Assembly: GCF_000730165.1 (NCBI RefSeq) | Contig: NZ_CP022111.1 | Location: 496,001 to 560,000 of the forward strand | Source of the DNA: Nitrospirillum viridazoti CBAmc | Lineage (GTDB): Bacteria > Pseudomonadota > Alphaproteobacteria > Azospirillales > Azospirillaceae | Reading direction: 5' to 3' | DNA length: 64,000 bases | Shown: positions 18,108 through 26,267 of the stretch, in pieces | Numbering within the stretch: position 1 is the first letter of the stretch | How the letters are laid out: the number at the start of each line of letters is the position of its first letter | Translations under genes and position numbers: made by a program | Notes under the pieces: generated by a model | Seen by the model: only the letters and a program-made list of their open reading frames with translations | Databases searched by the model: none | Told to the model about the DNA's origin: nothing

Positions 18108-18215
18108 GGGACAGGCTCCTGGGCAGGGCGTTTTGATGTGGCTACGGTGCCCCTTCGCCCGTCCCGGAACATCCCATACCTAGGTTTGCTCCCCCCCCCA
18201 GCGTCCGTTTGGGCC

Positions 18216-19037
18216 TCAGTTTCTCAGGAAGGCCAGCAGGTCGGCGTTCACCTGGTCCTTGTGGGTGGTGCAGGTGGCATGGGGCGCGCCGGGATAGATC
18301 TTTAGCTGGGCCCCGGGGACCAGGCGCGCGGTGGCCAGCGCGGTCGGCCCCATCGGCGCCGTCTGGTCGTCATCGCCATGGATGATCAGGGTGGGCAGGC
18401 GGATGTCCGCCATCTCCCGCCGGAAGTCGGTTTCGGAGAAGGCGGTGACGCAGTCGATGGTGGCCTTGATGGACGCCTGTGCCGCCATTTGCAGCGTCTG
18501 GTCCAGGATCCCCTTGGACACCGCGGCCCCCGGCCGGTTGGTGCCGAAATAGAGGGCGCTGAAATCCGCGACGAACTGGGGCCGGTCCTGGGTGATGGCG
18601 GCGCGGATGCCCGCGAAGCCTTCGGCCGGCATGCCCTCGGGGTTGTCGTCGGTCTTCAGGAAGAAGGGCGTGACCGCGCTGACCAGCGCCAGCTTGGCGA
18701 CGCGGCCGGCGCCGTGGCGGGTGAGATAGCGCACCATGTCGCCCCCGCCCATGGAAAAGCCCACCAGCACCACGTCCCTCAGGTCCAGATGCTCGATCAA
18801 CTGCGCGACGTCGTCGGCCAGGGTGTCGTAGTCATAGCCGTCCCACGGCTGGCTGGACCGGCCGAAACCCCGGCGGTCGAAGGCCACGGCGCGGTAGCCG
18901 TTTCGCGCCAGGTGCAGCATCTGATATTCCCACATGTCGGCGCTCAGCGGCCAGCCGTGGCTGAACAGGACGGGCTGGCCGTGGCCCCAGTCCTTGTAAT
19001 AGAGCTCGGTGCCGTCGCGCAGGGTCAGGGTGCTCAT
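18216..19037 (-). CDS. Alpha/beta hydrolase, cofactor-free haloperoxidase/arylesterase type
   Basis: The 273-residue protein has the full catalytic set of non-haem chloroperoxidase-type hydrolases. These are the oxyanion region F-S-H-G-W-P, the nucleophile Ser95 in V-G-F-S-M-G-G-G-D, an acid in I-I-H-G-D-D-D-Q, and His in P-G-A-P-H-A-T-C-T-T-H-K-D-Q-V-N-A-D-L-L. These enzymes hydrolyse esters or lactones and can form peracids. There is no signal peptide. ATG 19037 follows a GAGGAA ribosome site. It is flanked on the same strand by an AraC regulator downstream and a small ORF and HSL-like protein upstream. The residue after the catalytic His (A-T-C instead of the usual G-L-x-N) is unusual. Confidence 0.9.
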   Translation of the reverse strand: MSTLTLRDGTELYYKDWGHGQPVLFSHGWPLSADMWEYQMLHLARNGYRAVAFDRRGFGRSSQPWDGYDYDTLADDVAQLIEHLDLRDVVLVGFSMGGGDMVRYLTRHGAGRVAKLALVSAVTPFFLKTDDNPEGMPAEGFAGIRAAITQDRPQFVADFSALYFGTNRPGAAVSKGILDQTLQMAAQASIKATIDCVTAFSETDFRREMADIRLPTLIIHGDDDQTAPMGPTALATARLVPGAQLKIYPGAPHATCTTHKDQVNADLLAFLRN

Positions 19038-19082
19038 GGGACTTCCTCGAGTTGGTGGGGAGAGGGCGGACGGTACCGACCA

Positions 19083-19313
19083 TCAGCGGGGAGGGCTTGA
19101 AGGAAAGGCGGGCGTCTGTCCGTATTCTCCGCTCGTCATCAGCGGCGTCCCGTCTTTCTTCCGGCCCCGGTGTCCATGGCCCGACGCCCAAGTCCGCAAA
19201 CGGGGCATCAGCCAATCGACCTGGGCCAGTAGCAGGGCACCGCCGCCGGGACCGGTGCAGCAGGTGCCGGCCAGGGCCAGCAGAACACGCAGGGCGGGGG
19301 CGTTGGGTGCCAT
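19083..19313 (-). CDS. Small ORF, hypothetical (76 residues)
   Basis: This is the only open frame filling the 312-bp gap between two hydrolase genes on the same strand. An AGGGAGC ribosome-site-like sequence precedes ATG 19313. The first half (residues 1-45) reads like a short hydrophobic helix with two adjacent Cys and a G-P-G-G-G turn; the second half is Arg/Gly/Pro-rich and looks non-coding in quality. I do not recognise it. It may be a genuine small membrane-associated protein, a decayed gene end, or chance. Confidence 0.3.
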   Translation of the reverse strand: MAPNAPALRVLLALAGTCCTGPGGGALLLAQVDWLMPRLRTWASGHGHRGRKKDGTPLMTSGEYGQTPAFPSSPPR

Positions 19314-19349
19314 GGGGCGCTCCCTGAAAGAGAGTCGGAAGAAGGGGAG

Positions 19350-20312
19350 TCAGCGGCCAAAGGCGTCGGTCAGCGCGCGTTGCGCCACGGCCAGGGCCGA
19401 CAGGGTGGGGGTGGTGTCCGCCAGCCCATCCAGCCAGAAGAAGTCGTGGATGGTGCCCATCAGGCGCAGGGCGCTGGCATCCACCTCCGCCCGCATCAGG
19501 CGGCGGGCCAGCGCCTCGCCGCCTTCCCGGGCCAGGTCCGCCTCCGCCGTCAGGATCAGCGTGGACGGAAGGCGACGCAGGCGATCGGAAGACAGGTCCA
19601 AGGGCGACAGGCCCGTCCAGGACGGCTGGCCGGGAAAGGCCTGGGCCATCAGCGACGGCAGGTCGCAATGGTCCAGCCAGGGGGAGGATGGGGTGTCCGG
19701 CGCCGCCGGCCCCACCAGGGGATGGAACAGCAGCAACAGGCGAAAGCCCTCGCTGGGCGGCAGGGTTGCGGCCAGCAAGGCCGCCATGGCCCCGCCGCTG
19801 CCGTCGCCGGCCACGGCCATCCGCGCGGTGTCCAGCCCGTGGTCCCGTCCTTGAGCGCGCGTCCAGTCCAGGGCGGCGCGCGCCTGCCTCAGGGCCTGGG
19901 CGGCCGGCAACCCGCCATGGTCGACGAAGACCAGGGCGGCGCCGCAGGACCGGGCCAGCGCGGCGGCCGCGCCGCCATGGGTATCCCAGCCGCCTAGCGC
20001 CCACAGGCCGCCGTGCAGGTAGAACACCACCGGTACGGGGCGCGCCATCCCACGCATGGGACGGCAAAGGCGCAGCGATATCGCCTCCGCGCCCGGCACG
20101 GTGAGGTGGACGATGGGTTCCTCTACCGGTGGCGCGTCCGCCTGCAAGCGCGTGGCGATGGCTCGCCGCGCGGCCGGGTCCAGGCCGGGCGCGTAGGGCA
20201 GCAATTCCGCCTCCAGCACGCGGTCAAGGAAGCTTTGCACGCCCGCATCCAGGGTCAGGCAGTGCGCGGCGGGGTCCAGCCGGGGCCCCTTGGCGGTCAG
20301 GTCGTGGATCAT
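19350..20312 (-). CDS. HSL-like alpha/beta hydrolase with altered nucleophile elbow
   Basis: The 320-residue protein (from ATG 20312; a TTG at 20330 is possible) is built like bacterial hormone-sensitive-lipase-type esterases. It has Y-L-H-G-G-L-W near residue 100, then the elbow region and L-I-L-T-A-E-A-D-L-A-R-E-G-G-E-A-L and a late I-H-D-F-F with the usual Asp and His. The elbow reads A-G-D-G-S-G-G where the family has A-G-D-S-A-G-G, so the aligned catalytic Ser is Gly171 and a Ser sits one residue later. The Y-R-L-A-P-E block is also missing, replaced by D-H-G-G-L-P. It may be inactive, or use the shifted Ser. It starts 22 bp after an AraC gene. Confidence 0.8.
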   Translation of the reverse strand: MIHDLTAKGPRLDPAAHCLTLDAGVQSFLDRVLEAELLPYAPGLDPAARRAIATRLQADAPPVEEPIVHLTVPGAEAISLRLCRPMRGMARPVPVVFYLHGGLWALGGWDTHGGAAAALARSCGAALVFVDHGGLPAAQALRQARAALDWTRAQGRDHGLDTARMAVAGDGSGGAMAALLAATLPPSEGFRLLLLFHPLVGPAAPDTPSSPWLDHCDLPSLMAQAFPGQPSWTGLSPLDLSSDRLRRLPSTLILTAEADLAREGGEALARRLMRAEVDASALRLMGTIHDFFWLDGLADTTPTLSALAVAQRALTDAFGR

Positions 20313-20333
20313 GGGGCTGCGGTCCGGCAAGGG

Positions 20334-20894
20334 TCAGGCGATCAGGGAGACGTCGACGGCGTTGGCGCGGCGCCAGCTGGCGGGGCTGCTGCCCGTGGCC
20401 TGGCGGAACAGGCGGCTCAGGTGCGCCTGGTCGGCGAAGCCGCAGGCGTCGGCGATCTCCGCCAGGGCGTCATCGGTGTCCAGCATCAGGGCCTTGGCCC
20501 GTTCCACCCGCCGGCTGATGACGAAGGCGTGCGGCGACATGCCGAAGGTCTGGCGGAAGGCGGCGCAGAAATGGCTGGTGCTGAGCTTGGCCTCGGCGGC
20601 CAGGTCCTCGTTGCACAGGGTGCCGTCCAGCCGCCGCTCCACCAGGGCCGCCACGCGGCGGGCCTGCCAGGGCGCCAGGCCGCCGCGCGCCGCCTCTTCC
20701 TGCGGGCGGTGCAGCAGCAGGTCGCGCACCTTGACGATGCGGTCGCGCGCCTGGGCCACGTCATGCTCCACGGCGTGCATGGCCTCTTCCAGCAGGCGGG
20801 TGACGGTGGCCAGGTGGCCGGCGGCCGGGAAGCCGGCGGGGGGCAGGCCGGCTAGGGTGTGAAAGGCGTCCAGGGCGGCGGCAGGGGCGGTCAT
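20334..20894 (-). CDS. AraC-family regulator, short form (copy 2)
   Basis: From ATG 20894, chosen because GGAGG ends 5 nt upstream (the in-frame ATG at 20906 overlaps that site), the protein is 186 residues. The N-terminal part is short and Ala-rich; the C-terminal ~100 residues are an AraC DNA-binding domain with L-S-T-S-H-F-C-A-A-F-R and I-A-D-A-C-G-F-A-D-Q-A-H-L-S-R-L-F-R-Q. It is a close relative of the regulator at 17490-18107. The HSL-like gene follows directly and is probably co-transcribed. Confidence 0.88.
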   Translation of the reverse strand: MTAPAAALDAFHTLAGLPPAGFPAAGHLATVTRLLEEAMHAVEHDVAQARDRIVKVRDLLLHRPQEEAARGGLAPWQARRVAALVERRLDGTLCNEDLAAEAKLSTSHFCAAFRQTFGMSPHAFVISRRVERAKALMLDTDDALAEIADACGFADQAHLSRLFRQATGSSPASWRRANAVDVSLIA

Positions 20895-21041
20895 GTCTTC
20901 CTCCATCCGGTGGGCGTCCCCTTCCGCGGCGTGTCGGGCGGGGGACCGTGATGAAGGCAGTGTCGGTCAGGCGACCGTCAGGCTGGGAGTTAAGCGATGT
21001 GAAGCGTTGTGTACCGTCCCCACACCGTTAAGCCAGGGGTG

Positions 21042-23537
21042 TTAAAGCAGGGGGCCGTGCCACCCGGCGCGGGGCTCCGGTCGGGCCAGGATCATGGCCC
21101 GCGCCTCGGCGTTGCCGGCCACGGCGAACATCTCAACCTGCATGGCGCTGGCGGCGGCGATCGTGTGGCCCCCCAATCGGCCCAGGGCGGCGCCATAGCC
21201 ATGGACGAAGATGTTCCAGTGGTCCAGGGCGTGGCGGGTGGTGCGCTGGGCCAGCAGATCGATCCACGCGCCGGCCAGTGTCCCTTCGCCTGCGGCAATG
21301 GCCACCGGGATGGCGCCGATGGCCAGGCAGTAGCACAATGACAGGGCGTGATCGATGGATGTGGCGTCCTCCGCCGCCGCCTGCGCCAAGTCCAGGGCGC
21401 CGCGCACATCCCCCATGGCCCAGCGCAGGCGCATCAGCAGGGTCAAGGCGGCCAGCTTGGCATCCACCTGGGCATGGTTGGCCAGGTTGACGCGCACCGG
21501 ATCGGCATCGGCCGCCATGACCGTTTCCAGCAATGCCAGGCCTGCCGCGTGTTCTCCCCGGAAATGGTGGGACATGGCGCGCATGCGCATGCCTGTCAGC
21601 CGCTCCGTCAGGCCACCCTCGGGCCCCACGCGGGTGGCGAAGGCTTCCGCCGCCGCCAGACTGTCCGCATAGGCGCCGGCCAGGGTGTGGTAGGCCCAGA
21701 CGCCCCATTGGGCACGGCGGGCCAGGCCTTCGTCGCCGATGCCCTCGGCAATCTCCAGGGCCTGGCGGAAGGCCTGGCCCATTTCCGGCACGGGGCCGCG
21801 GGTGTGCCACAGGGCATGGCCGTAGGCGGCGAGCAATTCCACCCGCCGCGCGGGATCGGCGGCACCCTGTTCATCCAGGATGGCCAGGATACGCTCCGCC
21901 CAGCCCAGGAACTCGTGCGGCAGCGACAGGTGGAACCACAGCGAGGCGCTGGCGACGATCAGCGTCAGGCCCAGGCCGATGTCGCCGCCCTCGCCCACCG
22001 CCCAGTCCAGGGCGCCGCGCACGTCATCGATACGGCGGCTGTGGGTGGCCAGCCAGTCACGCGGCGCCTTGCCTTCCCACGAGGCCTGGGCGTCGCTGAA
22101 CAGCGAGATCATGTGGCGGGCGTGGGCGGCGCGGACGCGGCCGTCCAGGCCGGTGTCGGCCAGGCGCTCATGTCCGTAATAGCGCGTGGTGTCCAGCAGG
22201 CGGTAGCGGGCGGCACCGCCCTCACGGCTGCTGACCACCAGGGACTTGGCAACCAGGTCGGCCAGGCCGTCCAGCACCTCCATTTCCCCGCCGCCGGTCA
22301 GCCCCCGGGCGTCCGCCGCGTCGAAGCCGGCGCGGAAGACCGACAGGCTGATCAGCAGTACCTTTTCCTCCGGCGCCAGCAGCTCGTAACTCCAGTCCAG
22401 GGCAGCGCGCAGGGTGCGGTGGCGGGGCAGGGCGGTGCGCCGGCCGCGCGTCAGCAGGTTCAGCCGGTCGTGCAGGCGGCTGGCCAGTTCCGGCAGTTCC
22501 ATCAGGTCGACGCGGGCGGCGGCCAGCTCGATGGCCAGGGGGATGCCGTCCAGGCGGCGGCAGATCTCGGCCAGCGCGGGCGCGGTCGCGTTGTCCACGG
22601 TGAAGTCGGATCGCACGGCCCGCGCCCGCTCGAAGAACAGAGCGGCGGCGGGATAAGACAGCACGGTGGCCGCGTCCTGGGCCTGGCCGTCGGGGATGGG
22701 CAGGGCCGGCAGGCGGTGCACCCATTCGCCGGCGGCGCGTAGCGGCTCCCGGCTGGTGGCCAGAATCAGCAGGCCGGGCACGGCGAGCAGCAGCCGTTCG
22801 GCCAGGTCGGCCACGGCGTCCACCAGATGCTCGCAATTATCCAGCAGCAGCAGGCTGGGGCTGGCGGACAGGACGGCCACGATGGCGGCGAAACAATCCG
22901 TGCCGGAGGCGGGCAGGCCCAGCGCGGTGGCCAGCGTGCCCTCCACCCATGCCGCGTCGGACACGGGCGCCAAGTCGACGAAGCGCGCGGTGGCCGTCGG
23001 GGCCAGCGCCGCTGCCGTGGCCAGGGCGACGGAGGTCTTGCCGATGCCGCCCGGGCCGGCCAAAGTCAGGAAGCGCCGCTCCGGCAGCTCCGCCGCCAGC
23101 GTGGCCACCACCTCCGACCGTCCCAGCAGGCGCACCAGGGGGCGGGGCGCCGGCGGTTCAACGGTTGATCGGGCGGGGGTCTGGCGGGTGGGGACCTCCG
23201 CCGCTGGTGTCTGGGTCTGGGCGTTGCGGGTGACCGGCAGGGTGAGGCGATAGCCGCGCCCCGCCTCGTTCACCACCAGGCCGTCGTCGCCCAGGGCCTT
23301 GCGCAGGCCGGACAGGTGCACGCGCACGGCGCTCTCGTCGATGGCCTGGCCGGGCCAGACCTCGGCCAGCAGGCGGTCGCGGGTCACCAGCCCGCCCCCG
23401 GCGGCGGCCAGCATGGCCAGCAGGTTGGCGGCACGGCCGCCCAGCTTCACCGGCTGCCCGGCCTTGGCCAGCGTCATCTGCGGCACATCGAAGGTGAAGC
23501 TGCCGAAGGTGTAGCGTACGCCCTGCTCGTTCATCAT
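21042..23537 (-). CDS. Large transcriptional regulator: winged-helix DNA-binding domain fused to NTPase and helical repeats
   Basis: From ATG 23537 (or 23534) the protein is about 831 residues. Residues ~5-95 form an OmpR-type winged helix (F-G-S-F-T-F-D..., V-R-V-H-L-S-G-L-R-K-A-L-G-D-D-G, G-R-G-Y-R-L). A linker follows, then an AAA/NB-ARC-like ATPase with Walker A G-P-G-G-I-G-K-T-S and Walker B S-L-L-L-L-D-N-C-E-H-L-V-D, typical of AfsR-like regulators. The C-terminal ~400 residues are TPR-like helices, the likely ligand-sensing part. It is downstream of the EmrAB-type efflux genes on the same strand (77 bp gap) and may control them; no direct evidence of target exists. Confidence 0.88.
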   Translation of the reverse strand: MMNEQGVRYTFGSFTFDVPQMTLAKAGQPVKLGGRAANLLAMLAAAGGGLVTRDRLLAEVWPGQAIDESAVRVHLSGLRKALGDDGLVVNEAGRGYRLTLPVTRNAQTQTPAAEVPTRQTPARSTVEPPAPRPLVRLLGRSEVVATLAAELPERRFLTLAGPGGIGKTSVALATAAALAPTATARFVDLAPVSDAAWVEGTLATALGLPASGTDCFAAIVAVLSASPSLLLLDNCEHLVDAVADLAERLLLAVPGLLILATSREPLRAAGEWVHRLPALPIPDGQAQDAATVLSYPAAALFFERARAVRSDFTVDNATAPALAEICRRLDGIPLAIELAAARVDLMELPELASRLHDRLNLLTRGRRTALPRHRTLRAALDWSYELLAPEEKVLLISLSVFRAGFDAADARGLTGGGEMEVLDGLADLVAKSLVVSSREGGAARYRLLDTTRYYGHERLADTGLDGRVRAAHARHMISLFSDAQASWEGKAPRDWLATHSRRIDDVRGALDWAVGEGGDIGLGLTLIVASASLWFHLSLPHEFLGWAERILAILDEQGAADPARRVELLAAYGHALWHTRGPVPEMGQAFRQALEIAEGIGDEGLARRAQWGVWAYHTLAGAYADSLAAAEAFATRVGPEGGLTERLTGMRMRAMSHHFRGEHAAGLALLETVMAADADPVRVNLANHAQVDAKLAALTLLMRLRWAMGDVRGALDLAQAAAEDATSIDHALSLCYCLAIGAIPVAIAAGEGTLAGAWIDLLAQRTTRHALDHWNIFVHGYGAALGRLGGHTIAAASAMQVEMFAVAGNAEARAMILARPEPRAGWHGPLL

Positions 23538-23614
23538 CCGAACCGCCAAACCCCAAACCGCATGCCGCAATCATCCTTTTATTTCCGCGTTTTACGCGCG
23601 AGCCCGCCTTGCCT

Positions 23615-25177
23615 TCAAGCCTTGGCCGGCGGTGGGCGCAGCCAGGCGGCCAGCGCGATGCAGGCAAAGGCGCCGGCCGCTGCCGCCGCGAAGCCGTCGA
23701 TATAGGCCAGGACCGAGGCCTGCTGCGCCACCGCGTTGGCCAGCAGCCGGGTGGCCCCGGAAACGGGGTCGACGCCATGGGCGGACAGCACGGCCTGGGA
23801 CCGGACCAGGCGGTCGGCGGTGGCGCCGGCCAAGGGATCGATGTGCAGGCCCAGCAGGTTGGAATGCAGCTGTTCGCGCATGCGCACGAAGGTCTGCATG
23901 AAGGCGACGCCGATCTCACCGCCGAACAGGCGGGCGGCCTGCAGCAGAGCGCCGATGGAGATGGCGTCGGCCGGCGTGATGTTCCGCACCACCAGCACCA
24001 CCAGGGCCGTCAGTGCCAGGCACTGCCCCACCGCCTGCAAGGCCTGGGACGGCAGGAAGTCCAGGGTGGCCCACTGGCTGGTCAGGTTGGTGGCCTGCAG
24101 GCAGGCGATGGCGATCAGCAGGGCGCCGATGGCCAGCACCCAGCGACCATCCACCCGCGCCAGCAGCCAGCCGAGCGGCAGGATCAGGGCGAACTGGGGC
24201 AATGCTATGAACAGCAGCACCGGGCCCACCTGCAGCTCGCGGAAGTTCTGCACCACCTGCAGGTAGACGGGGATGATGTAGGCGGTGGACAGGATGATGA
24301 AGCGGAAACCGGCCAGCAGCAGCATCAGCAGGAACAGGTTGCCCCGCAGCATCAGGCGCAGGTCCAGGAAGGGGCGGCGGCTGATGATCAGCTCGCGTAT
24401 CGCGAACAGGGCGGTGACCAGGCCGCCCGCCACCAGCAGTCCGACCACCAGGCCGTTGCCCGTCCAGTCCAGCCGGTTGCCTTGGTCCAGTCCTGCGTAC
24501 AGCAGGCCGAAGCCCACGGCGGCGTAGGCGACACCGGGCCAGTCGTGCTGCTTCAGCAGGTCGGTATTCAGCGGTTCCCGCGGGACGCCGATCCACACGC
24601 ACAGGAACATGAGGGGCAGGACCAGGCAGTACTGCCAGTTCAGCCAGGCGATGGACCAGTTCTCGGCGTACCAGCCCTCCAGCGCCGCGCCGATGTTCTG
24701 GGAGAATTCCGAATTCATGGCATAGGCGGCCAGGCCGTACAGCGTCAGCCGGGCCGGCAGGTTCAGGACGATGAAGCGGATGGTCAGGGGGATGAAGGTG
24801 CCGGCCCCCAGGCCCGACAGGAACTGCATGGCCAGGTAGGCCGTCAGGTTGGGCGACAGCGGCGCCAGCAGGCTGGCCATGAAGAACAGGCCGATGCCGG
24901 CGAACAGCACCCGACGGGCGCCGAAGACGATGCCCAGGTAAGGGCAGGCCACCCCCACCACCATTTGCCCCACGCCATAGGCGGTGGTGATCCAGGCACC
25001 CTCGTCGAAACCGGCGTGCAGGCCGCCCCGCAGGTCGGTCAGGCCGAAGGTGGTGACGCGGGAACCCAGGGTGGAGAGCAGCGCGCCCAGCAGCACCCCC
25101 AAGATGCCGATATAGGCCCGCGCGCCGTCCAGCGTCGGCCAGGGGTGCGGTGTGGCGGGCGCGGTGGCGGCGGTCAT
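23615..25177 (-). CDS. DHA2-family MFS drug exporter (EmrB-like)
   Basis: The 520-residue inner-membrane protein has 14 predicted hydrophobic segments, as in the DHA2 (14-TMS) drug:H+ antiporters. Recognisable parts include the segment after TM1 with L-R-G-G-L-H-A-G-F-D-E-G-A-W-I-T-T-A-Y and F-L-S-G-L-G-A-G-T-F-I-P-L-T in TM4-5. Its start overlaps the stop of the EmrA-like gene in ATGA, so the two subunits are coupled. With an outer-membrane protein encoded elsewhere they should form a tripartite pump. The preceding flavin monooxygenase suggests the exported compound is modified or detoxified first (inference). Confidence 0.92.
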   Translation of the reverse strand: MTAATAPATPHPWPTLDGARAYIGILGVLLGALLSTLGSRVTTFGLTDLRGGLHAGFDEGAWITTAYGVGQMVVGVACPYLGIVFGARRVLFAGIGLFFMASLLAPLSPNLTAYLAMQFLSGLGAGTFIPLTIRFIVLNLPARLTLYGLAAYAMNSEFSQNIGAALEGWYAENWSIAWLNWQYCLVLPLMFLCVWIGVPREPLNTDLLKQHDWPGVAYAAVGFGLLYAGLDQGNRLDWTGNGLVVGLLVAGGLVTALFAIRELIISRRPFLDLRLMLRGNLFLLMLLLAGFRFIILSTAYIIPVYLQVVQNFRELQVGPVLLFIALPQFALILPLGWLLARVDGRWVLAIGALLIAIACLQATNLTSQWATLDFLPSQALQAVGQCLALTALVVLVVRNITPADAISIGALLQAARLFGGEIGVAFMQTFVRMREQLHSNLLGLHIDPLAGATADRLVRSQAVLSAHGVDPVSGATRLLANAVAQQASVLAYIDGFAAAAAGAFACIALAAWLRPPPAKA

Positions 25178-26262
25178 TTACGGTCGTCCACATCGATGGT
25201 GGAGACGACGGACATGCCGGGCCGCACCAGGGTGCCCAGGGCCGGCACCGGGTCGAGGACAATCTTCACCGGCACGCGCTGCACCACCTTGGTGAAGTTG
25301 CCGGTGGCGTTGTCCGGTGGCAGCAGGGTGAAGACGCTGCCGGTGCCGGGGGACCAGCTGTCGACGTGGCCGTGCAGCTTCAGGTCGGGGAAGGCGTCCA
25401 CCGTCACCGTGGCCGGGTCGCCCACCCGCACGTGGGTCATCTGGGTTTCCTTGTAGTTGGCCACCACCCACACCTTGGGCAGGGCCATGACCCCGATGAT
25501 CTGCGTGCCGACGTTGACGAACTGCCCCGGGCGCACCTGGCGCTGGCCCACCATGCCGTCGGCGGGGGCGATGATGCGGGTGTAGGCCAGGTTGTTGCGC
25601 GCCAGGGCCAGCTGCGCCTCGCCCTCCCGCACCTGTGCCGTCAGCTGCTGTTCCTGCACGTCCAGGCTGGCCAGCTGGGCCTTCTGCTGGGCCAGCTGGG
25701 CGGTGGCCAGTTGCGACTGGGCCACGGCCTTGGCCGCGTCGGCATCGGCCTGTTCCACCTTCTGCTCCGTCCCGGCGATCTTGGTGCGCAGCAGGTCACG
25801 CTGGCGTTCCGCTTCCAACCGGGTGCGGGTCATGTCGGCGGCGGCGCTGGCGATGCCGGCTTCCGCCTGATGGACCAGGGCGCGTTGCACGTCCTTCTGG
25901 TTGGCCAGGTTGGCCAGCGCCGCTTGGGCCGCGGCCAGGCTGGCCTGCGCCAGATCCAGCTGGGCCTGGTAGTCCGACGGCTCGATCTGGGCGATCAGGT
26001 CCCCCTTGCGCACCGCCTGGAAGTCGTCCACCGCGACCGTCTGGACATAGCCGGCGACCTTGGCCGACAGGGGCGTCAGGTCGCCGGTGACGTAGGCGTC
26101 GGATGAGGACTGGTGGCGGGCGGCGCCCAGCCAGCGATCCCAGTGCCCGGCCACCACCCACACCAGCACGGCAGCGCCGGCCAGGACCAGGGTGCGCAAC
26201 ACGGAAGGCAGCCAGCGGCGGCCGGCCGGGGCGTCTCCAGGGGTCGTCGCGGTGGTATCCAT
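25174..26262 (-). CDS. HlyD/EmrA-family membrane fusion protein
   Basis: From ATG 26262 the protein is 362 residues; a GTG at 26271 overlapping the upstream stop (GTGA) is possible, but TTGGAG is better spaced for the ATG. One N-terminal membrane helix (about residues 20-42) is followed by a biotinyl-lipoyl half-motif (S-A-K-V-A-G-Y-V...V-D-D-F-Q-A-V-R-K-G-D-L-I), a long Ala/Gln-rich coiled coil (~80-190), then the second half (N-L-A-Y-T-R-I-I-A-P-A-D-G-M-V-G) and beta domains. It links the MFS exporter to an outer-membrane channel across the periplasm. It is in an operon with the flavin monooxygenase and MFS gene. Confidence 0.92.
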   Translation of the reverse strand: MDTTATTPGDAPAGRRWLPSVLRTLVLAGAAVLVWVVAGHWDRWLGAARHQSSSDAYVTGDLTPLSAKVAGYVQTVAVDDFQAVRKGDLIAQIEPSDYQAQLDLAQASLAAAQAALANLANQKDVQRALVHQAEAGIASAAADMTRTRLEAERQRDLLRTKIAGTEQKVEQADADAAKAVAQSQLATAQLAQQKAQLASLDVQEQQLTAQVREGEAQLALARNNLAYTRIIAPADGMVGQRQVRPGQFVNVGTQIIGVMALPKVWVVANYKETQMTHVRVGDPATVTVDAFPDLKLHGHVDSWSPGTGSVFTLLPPDNATGNFTKVVQRVPVKIVLDPVPALGTLVRPGMSVVSTIDVDDRK

Positions 26263-26267
26263 AGCGG

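Noticed and set aside
18191-18199. Run of nine C residues between the AraC and haloperoxidase genes
   Set aside because: It is intergenic and not in position to phase-vary a reading frame; probably simple sequence variation.
15792-18305. 837-codon plus-strand frame across the FAH, hydrolase and AraC genes
   Set aside because: It spans three well-supported minus-strand genes and their intergenic regions, and shows low-complexity G/Q/H-rich sequence without motifs.
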